In this document: positions 36,083 through 44,269 of the stretch, piece after piece | Layout of the letters: each line of letters opens with the position of its first letter | How positions within the stretch are numbered: the stretch's first letter is position 1 | Source of the DNA: Paenibacillus sp. PastM-3 | Lineage (GTDB): Bacteria > Bacillota > Bacilli > Paenibacillales > Paenibacillaceae | Assembly: GCF_029893965.1 (NCBI RefSeq) | Contig: NZ_JARXXP010000022.1 | Coordinates: forward strand, 51,060-115,059 | Length of the DNA stretch: 64,000 nucleotides | Reading direction: 5' to 3' | The notes under the pieces: generated by a model | What the model saw: only the letters and a program-made list of their open reading frames with translations | What the model was told of the DNA's origin: nothing | The model's database searches: none | Made by a program: the position numbers and the translations under genes

Positions 36083-37246
36083 ATGGAGTTTCAGCTTGAC
36101 ATCAGAACCTTAGTGTACCTTTTCATCTTAGGGAATTTATTTACTGGGCTGCTGATCACCTTTTACCGGTTCCATTCCCCTAAGGATATGGCTTCAGCCC
36201 TGTTCATCGGCGGCAAATGGGTGCAGGTGCTCTTTTGGAGCTCGATCCTCCTGTGGGATTATCTGCCGCATAAGCTGATGATTCCGCTGAGCAACGTCCT
36301 GATTCTGATCGGAGGGATACTGGAAATTACAGCACTTATGATGATGATGGATATCTTCGGTCGTTCGGCCAGACTGTATTATGGGCTGCTGACAGCATTA
36401 AGTGTTACGAGCTTCTGCGTGATTGCGCTGTTCTTCAATCAGGCCAACCTGCGGGTAGCTTCAGCTTCACTGTCGGTGCTGCTGTATGTCCTCTATCCGG
36501 CAGTCCGGCTGTCCGCAGGTAAGCAGAAGCCACCCCTGCACAGATTAACCGGACTTATCTTTTATGGGATTGCCTTTGTCATGCTGGGACGGTTTATTGC
36601 TGCGCTGTTTATTGACCCGGAGATGGGCGCATTATCGGCTAATATGGCGCAGTATCTGTATTATATGGGCATGTTTTTTATGCTCGTGTCGGGAACCGCA
36701 GCGTTTATCCTTCTCTCCAATGGGCATTCCTACGAAAGATTGAAAAGAATCGCTACCTACGATTCCCTCACGGGTATCCTGAGCCGCAGGGCATTTCTGC
36801 TCGAGGCGGAGCTGAAGCTTGCGCTTGCTGTTAAAAAAGGCCGGCCCTATTCCCTGCTGCTCCTGGACCTTGATCATTTCAAGAGGATTAATGATACCTA
36901 CGGGCATGATAAGGGGGACGGCGTACTGCAGGAATTTGCCCTTACCGTGCAAAATAATCTTGGCAACGGCGCTTTGTTCGGGAGGGTCGGCGGAGAGGAG
37001 TTTGCTGCCGTTCTATACGGTCTGGGTGAAGCGGAGAGCAGTCGTAAGACGGAGCAGCTGCGCATGGCGGTAGCGGAAACCTCCAGGATCACAGGCACAG
37101 CCGGGTACACGGTCAGCATTGGCGTCATGACAGTCATTCCCGATCCGCACACCTCGGTCAATATGCTGTTCAAGCTGTGTGACCGGGCACTGTACCAGGC
37201 CAAGCAGGAGGGAAGAAACCGTGTCGTCCGTTACAGCAGCCAGTAG
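36083..37246 (+). CDS. Membrane-bound diguanylate cyclase (GGDEF), first of a tandem pair
   Basis: Seven or so membrane helices (residues 5-215) and a C-terminal GGDEF domain predicted to make cyclic di-GMP. YDSLTGILSRRAFLLE starts the domain, LDLDHFKRINDTYGHDKGD holds the metal and guanine residues, and GRVGGEEFAAVLYG (about residue 303) is the active loop. The I-site position has no Arg or Asp. ATG at 36083 follows GGTGGTG; GTG at 36077 is possible. The next gene is a paralogue with the same layout. Confidence 0.85.
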   Translation: MEFQLDIRTLVYLFILGNLFTGLLITFYRFHSPKDMASALFIGGKWVQVLFWSSILLWDYLPHKLMIPLSNVLILIGGILEITALMMMMDIFGRSARLYYGLLTALSVTSFCVIALFFNQANLRVASASLSVLLYVLYPAVRLSAGKQKPPLHRLTGLIFYGIAFVMLGRFIAALFIDPEMGALSANMAQYLYYMGMFFMLVSGTAAFILLSNGHSYERLKRIATYDSLTGILSRRAFLLEAELKLALAVKKGRPYSLLLLDLDHFKRINDTYGHDKGDGVLQEFALTVQNNLGNGALFGRVGGEEFAAVLYGLGEAESSRKTEQLRMAVAETSRITGTAGYTVSIGVMTVIPDPHTSVNMLFKLCDRALYQAKQEGRNRVVRYSSQ

Positions 37247-37303
37247 GGCGGGAAAGAGCGGAAAAATACATGGTAGGATTCAAGAATAATTCAGGCGGGG
37301 AAG

Positions 37304-38515
37304 GTGAACCACATAACGGCAGCGGTCAGTTTGGATTTTGAAACAATCCTGGTATGCCTGTTTATTGTCAACTTCTTTACAGTGCTGTTCATGCTGTCGC
37401 ACCGTTCGCGTTATACAAAAGGCAGCGGCCTCAGGCCGTACATCATAGCCAAGCTGATTCAGCTGCTGGCATGGATGCTGCTGCTGCTGGATACCGCTGT
37501 CGACCTGCGCGGCGTGCAGCTGACAGTTATGCTGATATGCCTGGCCGGGGGAATGATGGAAGCTTTTTCCCTTCTAAAGCTGCTGGGAGTATACAATGCC
37601 GGACTCCGGCGGTCATATTACAGGCTGGCTGGCATATCAGGGGCCGGGGTGCTGCTGCTGGCGGGGCTGTACCCTTCAGCAGTGCAGGCTGGCGCCCTGA
37701 CTGCGGCGGCAGGTGCGGGCATGATGGCCTATCCTGTCTATTTACTCTGCATGAAGCTGGGTGAAACTCCGCTGCAAAAGCTGATCGGGCTGCTGTACGG
37801 CCTCGCGATCATTGCGCTGCTCGGCCAGGCGGTCCACCTGCTGTACGCGCAGTCCTTGGCAGGCACGGCGGCGTCCGGCTGGCTGCAGGAAATCTTTTAC
37901 ATTGGCCTGTATCTGCTGATGTTTCTGGGTACGGCCGGATATATGCTGCTCTCGCGGGAGCGTACTTATGCTGAATTGGAGCGCGTGGCCACCTATGATG
38001 AGCTTACGGGAATCCTGAACCGCAGGGCTTTTGTAGTGAGGGCCCGTCCCCTGATTGCTGCAGCGGCCAGAGAGGATGTGCCCTTTTCTTTTCTGCTCCT
38101 CGATGTGGATCACTTCAAGCAAATCAATGATACATTCGGACATGAGACCGGAGATAAGGTGCTGTGGGATTTTTCGCGCAAAATCGAGGCTCAGCTCAGC
38201 AGCAACGACCTGTTCGGAAGATTTGGCGGCGAGGAATTTGCGGTACTGCTGCACAGGGCGGATGAGACCGCCAGTACCGGCATTGCTGAGCGGCTTAGGC
38301 GGTGCGTTCTGGGTGCGGTCATTGATGACACCTTGCTCCCGTATACAGTGAGCATTGGAGTAGTGACCATCTGCCCGGAGAAACGGGTACCGCTGGACAG
38401 ATTATACAAGCTGACCGATTTAGCCCTGTATGAGGCCAAGCAAACAGGCAGAAACCGCGTCGTCAGAACCTATGAACACAGCAGTTTGCTGGACGAAAAA
38501 GTACCATCCTCTTAA
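37304..38515 (+). CDS. Membrane-bound diguanylate cyclase (GGDEF), second of a tandem pair
   Basis: Same design as the preceding gene: a multi-helix membrane region (residues 10-225) then GGDEF, with YDELTGILNRRAFVV, LDVDHFKQINDTFGHETGD and GRFGGEEFAVLLH (about residue 308). The I-site reads SSND, lacking Arg. The membrane halves are less alike than the catalytic halves, suggesting duplication followed by sensor divergence. The start is uncertain: GTG at 37304 has GGGGAAG almost touching it, and a TTG about 30 bases later is possible. Confidence 0.82.
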   Translation: MNHITAAVSLDFETILVCLFIVNFFTVLFMLSHRSRYTKGSGLRPYIIAKLIQLLAWMLLLLDTAVDLRGVQLTVMLICLAGGMMEAFSLLKLLGVYNAGLRRSYYRLAGISGAGVLLLAGLYPSAVQAGALTAAAGAGMMAYPVYLLCMKLGETPLQKLIGLLYGLAIIALLGQAVHLLYAQSLAGTAASGWLQEIFYIGLYLLMFLGTAGYMLLSRERTYAELERVATYDELTGILNRRAFVVRARPLIAAAAREDVPFSFLLLDVDHFKQINDTFGHETGDKVLWDFSRKIEAQLSSNDLFGRFGGEEFAVLLHRADETASTGIAERLRRCVLGAVIDDTLLPYTVSIGVVTICPEKRVPLDRLYKLTDLALYEAKQTGRNRVVRTYEHSSLLDEKVPSS

Positions 38516-38544
38516 CAGGTTAAATGAGGAGGGTGCTTTTTTTT
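38503..38544 (+). terminator. Probable rho-independent terminator after the GGDEF pair
   Basis: GTACCATCCTC pairs imperfectly with GAGGAGGGTGC around a TTAACAGGTTAAAT loop, followed by eight T residues. The 5' arm overlaps the end of the coding region. Confidence 0.7.
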
Positions 38545-38706
38545 GTTTTGACTGAAAGGATAGATTTATATAAAAGAAATAATTTAGAAGTTTTTAAAAT
38601 ATTTTACCAGTTCATAGTAGGGAAAAGGTATTTATCCGGGTAATATATGCTAGACATCAGCGCAATACACATACATACACACATATAGATTGCAGGAGAT
38701 GGGACG

Positions 38707-39891
38707 ATGAAAAAGGAGAAAATACTGTTCATTTCCGCTGAGAATCCTTTTCCGCAGGACAGCGGCGGTAAGCTGAGGACTGGAAATATTCTAAAGCTTC
38801 TTTTGGCAAAATACGATGTGGATCTGCTGACCTACAGGAATCAGAGGCCGGACAACCGGCATGGGCATGTCCCGGGTCTTGCTGTACATGAGGTGGAACG
38901 TACAATGAGCTACCGTAAAGCCATGCTCCGCTCGCTCTATAAGTGGCGCAACTGCTCATACTTGAGTCATGCGGATAAAGACATGAATGGCCGGATTGCC
39001 GTGCTCAGCAAGGAGAACCGCTATGATCAGGTCTTCATTTCACACAGCCTGCTCGGCTCCTGTATTGATATTGTACGCAGCGTGCTGCCGGAGGCAGTCA
39101 TTATTACAGATGCCCACAATTTCGAGAGCAGTCTGTCCGCACAGCTGGCCAAGAAAAAGCAGGGGGTAGCTCGGCTATACTTCAGGCTTAATGCAATGTG
39201 GACGAGGGAGGATGAACGGAAGCTGATGGATAAGACGAGTCTGCTGCTGGCGACCTCTGAGCAGGATGGCTTGTCATTCAAAGCCCTTTCTTTTCACAAT
39301 TCGCACAAGGTGCATGTCATCCCCAACTTTATCCGGATCAGCGACTATTCTCCCAAGCCGGATTCAGGCAAGGAACAATGGATCATACTCCCAGGTAACA
39401 TGAACTATTTTCCGAATATCAATGCCGCCTCCTATTTCAGCCGGGAAATCTATCCGCTCATCAAAGCAAAGCTTCCGGATATTAAATGGTATATCGTGGG
39501 CCGGGATGTGCATCCGGAGGTGGCTGCGCTGGCTGAAAGGGATCCGTCGATCGTCATTACCGGCTACGTCGACAGCGTGGCTGACTATGTGCGGAGGGCC
39601 GGTGTCGTGATTGTACCGCTGCTGGAGGGCAGCGGTACCCGGCTGAAGATTCTGGAGGCCTGGGCGCTGAAAACGCCTGTAGTTTCAAGTACCATAGGGG
39701 CAGAAGGCCTGCTCTATGAGCATAGCAAAAATATTTTGATTGCCGATAGCCCGGTTGCCTTTGCCGATAGTGTTCTGCAGCTGCTTGCTAACCGGGAGCA
39801 GGGAAGAAAACTCGCGGATAATGCATACCAGACGCTGCTGGCCCATTATGAGGCGGAGAGTGTGAAGCAGAAGCTGCTGAGCCTTGTCTGA
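38707..39891 (+). CDS. GT-B glycosyltransferase (family 4-like)
   Basis: A 394-residue retaining-type glycosyltransferase of GT-B fold. The N-terminal loop NPFPQDSGGKLRTGNIL binds the acceptor or nucleotide, NMNYFPNINAASYFSREIYP opens the C-terminal domain, and VPLLEGSGTRLKILEAWAL followed by TPVVSSTIGAEGL is the donor-sugar E-x7-E-like region. No signal peptide or membrane helix, so it should act at the cytoplasmic face. AGGAGATGGGACG precedes ATG at 38707. The product glycan is unknown; neighbours do not form a polysaccharide locus. Confidence 0.85.
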   Translation: MKKEKILFISAENPFPQDSGGKLRTGNILKLLLAKYDVDLLTYRNQRPDNRHGHVPGLAVHEVERTMSYRKAMLRSLYKWRNCSYLSHADKDMNGRIAVLSKENRYDQVFISHSLLGSCIDIVRSVLPEAVIITDAHNFESSLSAQLAKKKQGVARLYFRLNAMWTREDERKLMDKTSLLLATSEQDGLSFKALSFHNSHKVHVIPNFIRISDYSPKPDSGKEQWIILPGNMNYFPNINAASYFSREIYPLIKAKLPDIKWYIVGRDVHPEVAALAERDPSIVITGYVDSVADYVRRAGVVIVPLLEGSGTRLKILEAWALKTPVVSSTIGAEGLLYEHSKNILIADSPVAFADSVLQLLANREQGRKLADNAYQTLLAHYEAESVKQKLLSLV

Positions 39892-40017
39892 AGAATGTCA
39901 TATTTAGAAATAAAAAAAGTTTTCTCCCATGAATCGACATTCTTTCACGGTGAACTGCGCTACTATTGATCTACAACTAAAGTTTCAGGTTTAACTAGAA
40001 TCAAGGAGTCGTAAGAG

Positions 40018-41202
40018 ATGAGAGAGAGAATGCTGTATCTGTCCGCCCGGAACCGGGGTCCGGAGGAAGAGATTGAGGAAGAAACGCGTACGGAAGGGAT
40101 GATCGGCATCCTGCTGGAGAAATTCGATATCGATCTGCTGGAATACTGCAGTTACGGTCGGAAAACTCACTTGAGGCCTGATCCCGCATTGAGAATACAT
40201 GCAGTTACGCCTGCACCGAGGCCGCATACCATCCTGAGGAATTCACTGAATAAGCTGCGCGGCAGCTCGTACCATACCGATACGCATAAAGATTTGCAGA
40301 ATGAGATCAGGCACCTGTGCAAAACCAATGACTATAGTCACGTGTACATTACCCGGGGAGTGCCGGGCAGCTGCGTTGAACTTATTTCATCCCTGCTGCC
40401 GGAAGCCTGTATTATCACAGACGCGCTGTATCTGGAGAGCCGGCATTCTGAGGGAAAGGCTGCCGGCAAGCGGGGTCTGAGCAAACGTTATCACATGCTT
40501 AATGCAGCACTTTCCCGGCGGGATGAGCGCAGGCTGATGAACAAAACCGGACTGCTCCTGACTGCTTCGGAGTGGGAGGCGCTGTCCTTTAAGGCCTTGT
40601 CCTTTGCAGATGCAGGGAAGGTCCATGTGGTGCCGCAATTTATAGATCTGGACGAATACCGGTTCAGCGAGCCAGCCGTCAAGGAGGATGCGGTCCTGCT
40701 GCACTGGAATATGCAGACCAGCCAGGGCAAGAACACTGCGTTGACCTTCCTTAAGAAGGTGTTTCCGCTGATCAAGCAGGAAGTGCCGGGCTGCAAATGT
40801 TATATTGTCGGTCCGGAGATCCATCCGGAAGTGGCAGCACTCGCCAATCTGGATTCCTCAGTACAGATTATAGAAGAAGGCAGTGCCGTCCAGGAATACA
40901 TACGGCGCTCCAGAGCAGTTGTGGCCTCCCTGCGCGAAGGCTGCGGCGGCCAGCTGCGGATCCTGGAGGCGTGGGCGCTGCGGACGCCGGTAGTTACCGG
41001 CCAGAAGAGTGCGGAAGGATTACACTGTGAACAGGGCCGCAACATTCTGCTGGCCGGAACGACCGGGGAAATGGCCGACCAGGTGCTGAGGCTGCTGCAG
41101 ACGCCGGAGCTGGGACCCATTATCGCCGATCAGGCATACCGGACACTGCAGAAGTATTATGAAGCAGGCAATGTCCGGGCTAAAGTGCTCAGTCTGGTGT
41201 AA
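40018..41202 (+). CDS. Diverged glycosyltransferase paralogue, possibly inactive
   Basis: It has exactly the same length (394 residues) as its upstream neighbour and aligns end to end (AYRTLQKYYEAGNVRAKVLS against AYQTLLAHYEAESVKQKLLS). The N-terminal glycine loop is replaced by acidic residues (NRGPEEEIEEETRTEG). The PGNMNYFPN segment has become LHWNMQTSQGKN, and EGSGTRLKILEAWAL has become EGCGGQLRILEAWAL. The frame is intact, so it is not an obvious pseudogene. It may be a regulatory or structural partner of the first enzyme or be decaying. AAGGAGTCG precedes ATG at 40018. Confidence 0.75.
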   Translation: MRERMLYLSARNRGPEEEIEEETRTEGMIGILLEKFDIDLLEYCSYGRKTHLRPDPALRIHAVTPAPRPHTILRNSLNKLRGSSYHTDTHKDLQNEIRHLCKTNDYSHVYITRGVPGSCVELISSLLPEACIITDALYLESRHSEGKAAGKRGLSKRYHMLNAALSRRDERRLMNKTGLLLTASEWEALSFKALSFADAGKVHVVPQFIDLDEYRFSEPAVKEDAVLLHWNMQTSQGKNTALTFLKKVFPLIKQEVPGCKCYIVGPEIHPEVAALANLDSSVQIIEEGSAVQEYIRRSRAVVASLREGCGGQLRILEAWALRTPVVTGQKSAEGLHCEQGRNILLAGTTGEMADQVLRLLQTPELGPIIADQAYRTLQKYYEAGNVRAKVLSLV

Positions 41203-41286
41203 AGATATTATGTTCTCAAAATAGCATATCCCTCTCTTCTCTATCATATATTCTCTTAAAGAATTGAAGATAGCGAGGTGTGGGAT

Positions 41287-42705
41287 TTGAATAACGGAAA
41301 GATGACGTTCCGCTTTGATACAGGCAATGGCAGGGATAAGTCCGGACAAGCAGGAAGTATAAAGGATTCGGATTCCGGGCGGGGATATCTTGGTACAGCC
41401 CGGGATTACGGCACCGTTAAGGAATCCGGCACAGTTGAGGGATACGGTAACGTTAAGAGTTACGAGGCGGCTAAGGATTATGACATAGTCAAGGATTACC
41501 ATATACCGCTGCATCGTGCCGATGTTTCCGAAGAAGTCCAGACATACAATACAGCTGGCGATTCTGGCTTTCGGGAGCAGCACAGACACAATGGGGACCG
41601 TATTTCCGAAGCCGAACCGGTAACGGTGCACTATGAAGATCCGGATGACCGTGGCCACCGGTCTGAACGGCCGGCTCCAACCTTCTTCCGCGCGGAGCCG
41701 GTGACTGACCTGTGGGAAAGAACACCGCCGCGGCGGACTCCGGAGGTTAATCAAGAGAACGGGTACGGACACAGGGACCGGTCTCCTGAGACTGTATTGG
41801 AAGATGATCCGGGGGCGTTCGGGGACATCTCCTACTCCGGGCTCAATTACACTGGCGGAGGCTCTTATCAGACCCGCCGGCCGACCCATTGGTGGAAATT
41901 CGCCCTGTCCATCGCGGGCGCACTTGGTACAGGGCTGCTGCTGGGATATGCTGCGCTAAATTTCATCAGCGGCGTGAACGACGGCAGCAGCGGGTCTGCT
42001 CCGGATGCTGTGCAGGCTGCCAACGCAGGCGCTAACGGCCAGCAGGCAGGTGGCGGTGCTGCATTGCCGTCCGCGGACAGCATCGCCGGCCGCATACCGG
42101 TTTCGGTTGCTGCGCAGAGCTATTACCTGCTGCAGTACGGCGTGTTCAGCACGCCTGCCGGAGCAGAGCAGGCGCAGCAGGAGCTGCTCACCGCAGGACT
42201 GGCCGCCGGAGCTGATCCTGACGGCGGCAACCGTGTCTATGCCGGAGTGTCGCCTGACCGGGAGCAGGCCAAGCTGCTGAGCAGCGGCCTCAAGCACCAG
42301 GGGATCGAGCTTTACGTCAGGGAGGTTAAGCTGCCTGCCTTGGAACAGGCTGCTTTTTCCGGAGAGGGTGCGGCGGTGGACAGCTATTTCGCAGCCAGCA
42401 CAGAGCTGCTGAATGAGCTGAGTAGCCTGTCGGCCTCCTTGCTAAGCGGCGCTTCCGGGTTGCCAGATGCTACTGCCGTCAGTAATCTTCATATGCAGTG
42501 GACCGAAGCCGTCAAAGCGCTGGAGCCTGGCCTGAGCGCGGAAGGGCAAAGCCTGTGCGCAAGTCTGCAGAAAGCAATGAGCCAGGGTATTGCCGCCGTG
42601 AATGAATACAACAAAAACCAGGCGCAGGGCCTGCTCTGGGAGGTGCAGGAATCCATGCTGAGCTTCCTTACAGGTCAGAAGGCCCTGCTCTCCCTGCTTG
42701 AATAG
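41287..42705 (+). CDS. spoIIB: SpoIIB-like SPOR-domain protein
   Basis: A 472-residue bitopic membrane protein. The cytoplasmic N-terminal half is polar and rich in short repeats (GTVKESGTVEGYGNVKSYE). One membrane helix lies near residues 200-222 (FALSIAGALGTGLLLGYAAL). An external SPOR domain follows (YYLLQYGVFSTPAGAEQAQQ, VSPDREQAKLLSSGL), expected to bind denuded septal glycan. Position just upstream of maf-radC-mreB is that of B. subtilis spoIIB, which helps septal peptidoglycan thinning and engulfment. TTG at 41287 has GAGGTG six bases before it; the GTG at 41278 overlaps that site. Confidence 0.75.
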   Translation: MNNGKMTFRFDTGNGRDKSGQAGSIKDSDSGRGYLGTARDYGTVKESGTVEGYGNVKSYEAAKDYDIVKDYHIPLHRADVSEEVQTYNTAGDSGFREQHRHNGDRISEAEPVTVHYEDPDDRGHRSERPAPTFFRAEPVTDLWERTPPRRTPEVNQENGYGHRDRSPETVLEDDPGAFGDISYSGLNYTGGGSYQTRRPTHWWKFALSIAGALGTGLLLGYAALNFISGVNDGSSGSAPDAVQAANAGANGQQAGGGAALPSADSIAGRIPVSVAAQSYYLLQYGVFSTPAGAEQAQQELLTAGLAAGADPDGGNRVYAGVSPDREQAKLLSSGLKHQGIELYVREVKLPALEQAAFSGEGAAVDSYFAASTELLNELSSLSASLLSGASGLPDATAVSNLHMQWTEAVKALEPGLSAEGQSLCASLQKAMSQGIAAVNEYNKNQAQGLLWEVQESMLSFLTGQKALLSLLE

Positions 42706-42710
42706 TGTGA

Positions 42711-42764
42711 AACAAGCATCCCCCGGCTGCGGTAGTCCGCAATGCCGGGGGATGCTTGTTATTC
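42711..42764 (+). terminator. Long rho-independent terminator after spoIIB
   Basis: A perfect seventeen-base stem, AACAAGCATCCCCCGGC with GCCGGGGGATGCTTGTT, encloses a second small GCGG/CCGC hairpin. The T tract is short (TTATT). Confidence 0.85.
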
Positions 42765-42800
42765 AGTTTATGAGGAGGAGTAACAGGGGGGATTCAGCAA

Positions 42801-42996
42801 GAATTTAAGTGGAAATTCGCCACCTAATTCTTGCTATATCACCGGAAAGGGGGAGATTAGTTGGAAAAATGACACTTAGTTTGACGGAATCCGCTTCGAT
42901 TTGGCGTTTTGGTCTGATTTAAGTGACAAATTTCCACCTAATACTAAGAAACGCCGGGAATTGGGAAGATTAAGTGACAAAAATCCAACTAAATTT
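42801..42996. repeat. Four-hairpin intergenic element, copy B2
   Basis: Four motifs at 42801-42830, 42853-42883, 42915-42945 and 42968-42996, with centres about 52, 62 and 52 bp apart. The motif is TTAAGTGG-loop-CCACCTAA or close variants (TTAGTTGG, CCAACTAA), the same family as B1. It lies between a terminator and an 8-bp tandem repeat. Confidence 0.7.
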
Positions 42997-43050
42997 GCAG
43001 AACCCCTCGCCGGTGGAAATCTTTTTGGCAACTACGAACCGCCAAGCCCG

Positions 43051-43186
43051 AAGCTCCCAAGCTCCCAAGCCCCCAAGCCCCCAAGCCCCCAAGCTCCCAA
43101 GCTCCCAAGCTCCCAAGCTCCCAAGCCCCCAAGCCCCCAAGCTCCCAAGCTCCCAAGCTCCCAAGCCCCCAAGCCCCCAAGCCCCC
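43051..43186. repeat. 8-bp tandem repeat (AAGCYCCC), 17 units
   Basis: Seventeen consecutive units of AAGCTCCC or AAGCCCCC fill exactly 136 bases. T and C variants come in blocks. Open frames through it encode PPSPQAPK-type low complexity on one strand and GAWELGSL on the other, with no ribosome site, so it is taken as non-coding. Copy number probably varies between strains. Confidence 0.85.
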
Positions 43187-43357
43187 AACGGATACCTATC
43201 CCCTATGACGTCCCATGGGACATGTATCCCGCCCTACCCGTAAGCGCCTGATGCGTGTCCGGTGGTAATCATTTCCGCTGAGGATTTTGAGTTTGTATTG
43301 AGCCAAGTTTCACCGTATAATAATTAGGGTGTCAAAAAATGGCGAGGGAAGACGTGG

Positions 43358-43603
43358 ATGAAGAAGAAAAATGTAGGAACATTGCTGTTATTTCTTATTC
43401 TGGGCTGGCTCGCCGGTGCGTGGATCGCAAAGCTGCTGGAGCCTGTAAAAGCCCTGTCTTTGCTTACAGCTTCGACTGTCTTGTCATGGTCGCCGCAAGC
43501 CGATTTGGACATCATAACCTACGACATCACCATTCATTTGAAATTGTGCCTGCTCAGTCTTGCCGGTATGATTACAGCCGTGTGGCTGTACCGCAGGCTG
43601 TAG
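43358..43603 (+). CDS. DUF4321-type small membrane protein
   Basis: An 81-residue protein with two membrane helices (VGTLLLFLILGWLAGAWIAK and LKLCLLSLAGMITAVWLY) and an outside loop. Small proteins of this layout lie next to maf in Paenibacillus and many other Firmicutes, and I assign it to DUF4321 on position and topology. GAGGGAAGACGTGG precedes ATG at 43358. Function unknown; proximity to maf, radC and mreB suggests division or envelope work. Confidence 0.75.
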   Translation: MKKKNVGTLLLFLILGWLAGAWIAKLLEPVKALSLLTASTVLSWSPQADLDIITYDITIHLKLCLLSLAGMITAVWLYRRL

Positions 43604-43640
43604 CTTTCAAGCTGCTGACTTTAGAAGGGACGTTTATACA

Positions 43641-44249
43641 GTGGAGCATGACAACTCACGAATCATTATCCTTGCTTCAGGCTCACCCCGCCGCCGGGAG
43701 CTGTTATCCAATCTTGGCCTGCCTTTCGAGGTGCTGGTCAGCGATGCGGATGAGAGTACGCCCGCAGATTATACACCGGAGATGGTCGTGCATACCCTGG
43801 CTTTGCGCAAGGCGGAAGCCGTTTTGCCTGCTGCCCGGGATCGGAATGCAGTGATTGTCGGCAGCGACACTATTGTCGTACTGGACGGTAAAGTACTGGG
43901 CAAGCCTAAGGATGCGCAGGACAGCCATGCTATGCTGAGCATGCTTCAGGGCCGTACACATAAAGTGTATACCGGAGTAGCCTGCATCGGGCTGCCGGAC
44001 GGCAGGTCTGAAGTAGCGCACCGGGTAACCTCAGTAACCATGAGAGCACTTGGCGAAGAGGAAATCTCCGCCTATATAGCGACTGGAGAGCCTGCTGACA
44101 AAGCCGGCTCCTATGCGATACAAGGGTTTGGTGCCACGCTGGTCGAAGAGATTCAGGGCTGTTATTTTAACGTGGTCGGACTACCGCTGTCGCTGCTTGG
44201 CGGCATGCTGCCCCGGTTTGGCATATCTGTGCTGGGCCGGCAAGGATAG
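43641..44249 (+). CDS. maf: Maf-family nucleotide pyrophosphatase
   Basis: Hydrolyses dTTP, UTP or modified nucleotides to the monophosphate; in Bacillus Maf also restrains septation. The signature IILASGSPRRRELLSNLGL is at residue 8, IVGSDTIVVLDGKVLGKPKD at about 70, and AGSYAIQGFGATLVEEIQGC near 155. It has 202 residues. GTG at 43641 is preceded by GAAGGGA at a slightly long distance; the fold starts right after it. Confidence 0.92.
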   Translation: MEHDNSRIIILASGSPRRRELLSNLGLPFEVLVSDADESTPADYTPEMVVHTLALRKAEAVLPAARDRNAVIVGSDTIVVLDGKVLGKPKDAQDSHAMLSMLQGRTHKVYTGVACIGLPDGRSEVAHRVTSVTMRALGEEEISAYIATGEPADKAGSYAIQGFGATLVEEIQGCYFNVVGLPLSLLGGMLPRFGISVLGRQG

Positions 44250-44269
44250 TACAGGAGAGAGGGATAGGG

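Noticed and set aside
39896..39955. GAATGTC...GACATTC inverted repeat between the two glycosyltransferases as a terminator
   Set aside because: Long unpaired loop and no T tract after the second arm on the plus strand.
17616..42996. The four-motif elements as CRISPR arrays
   Set aside because: Only four imperfect units per locus, unequal fixed spacing, related rather than unique spacers, no cas genes or leader.
42901..43251. Proline/serine-rich open frames over the 8-bp repeat
   Set aside because: An 8-bp unit shifts frame every copy and yields open frames on both strands; no ribosome site.
43339..43854. 171-codon frame overlapping DUF4321 and maf
   Set aside because: Out of frame with both recognised genes and has no family features.
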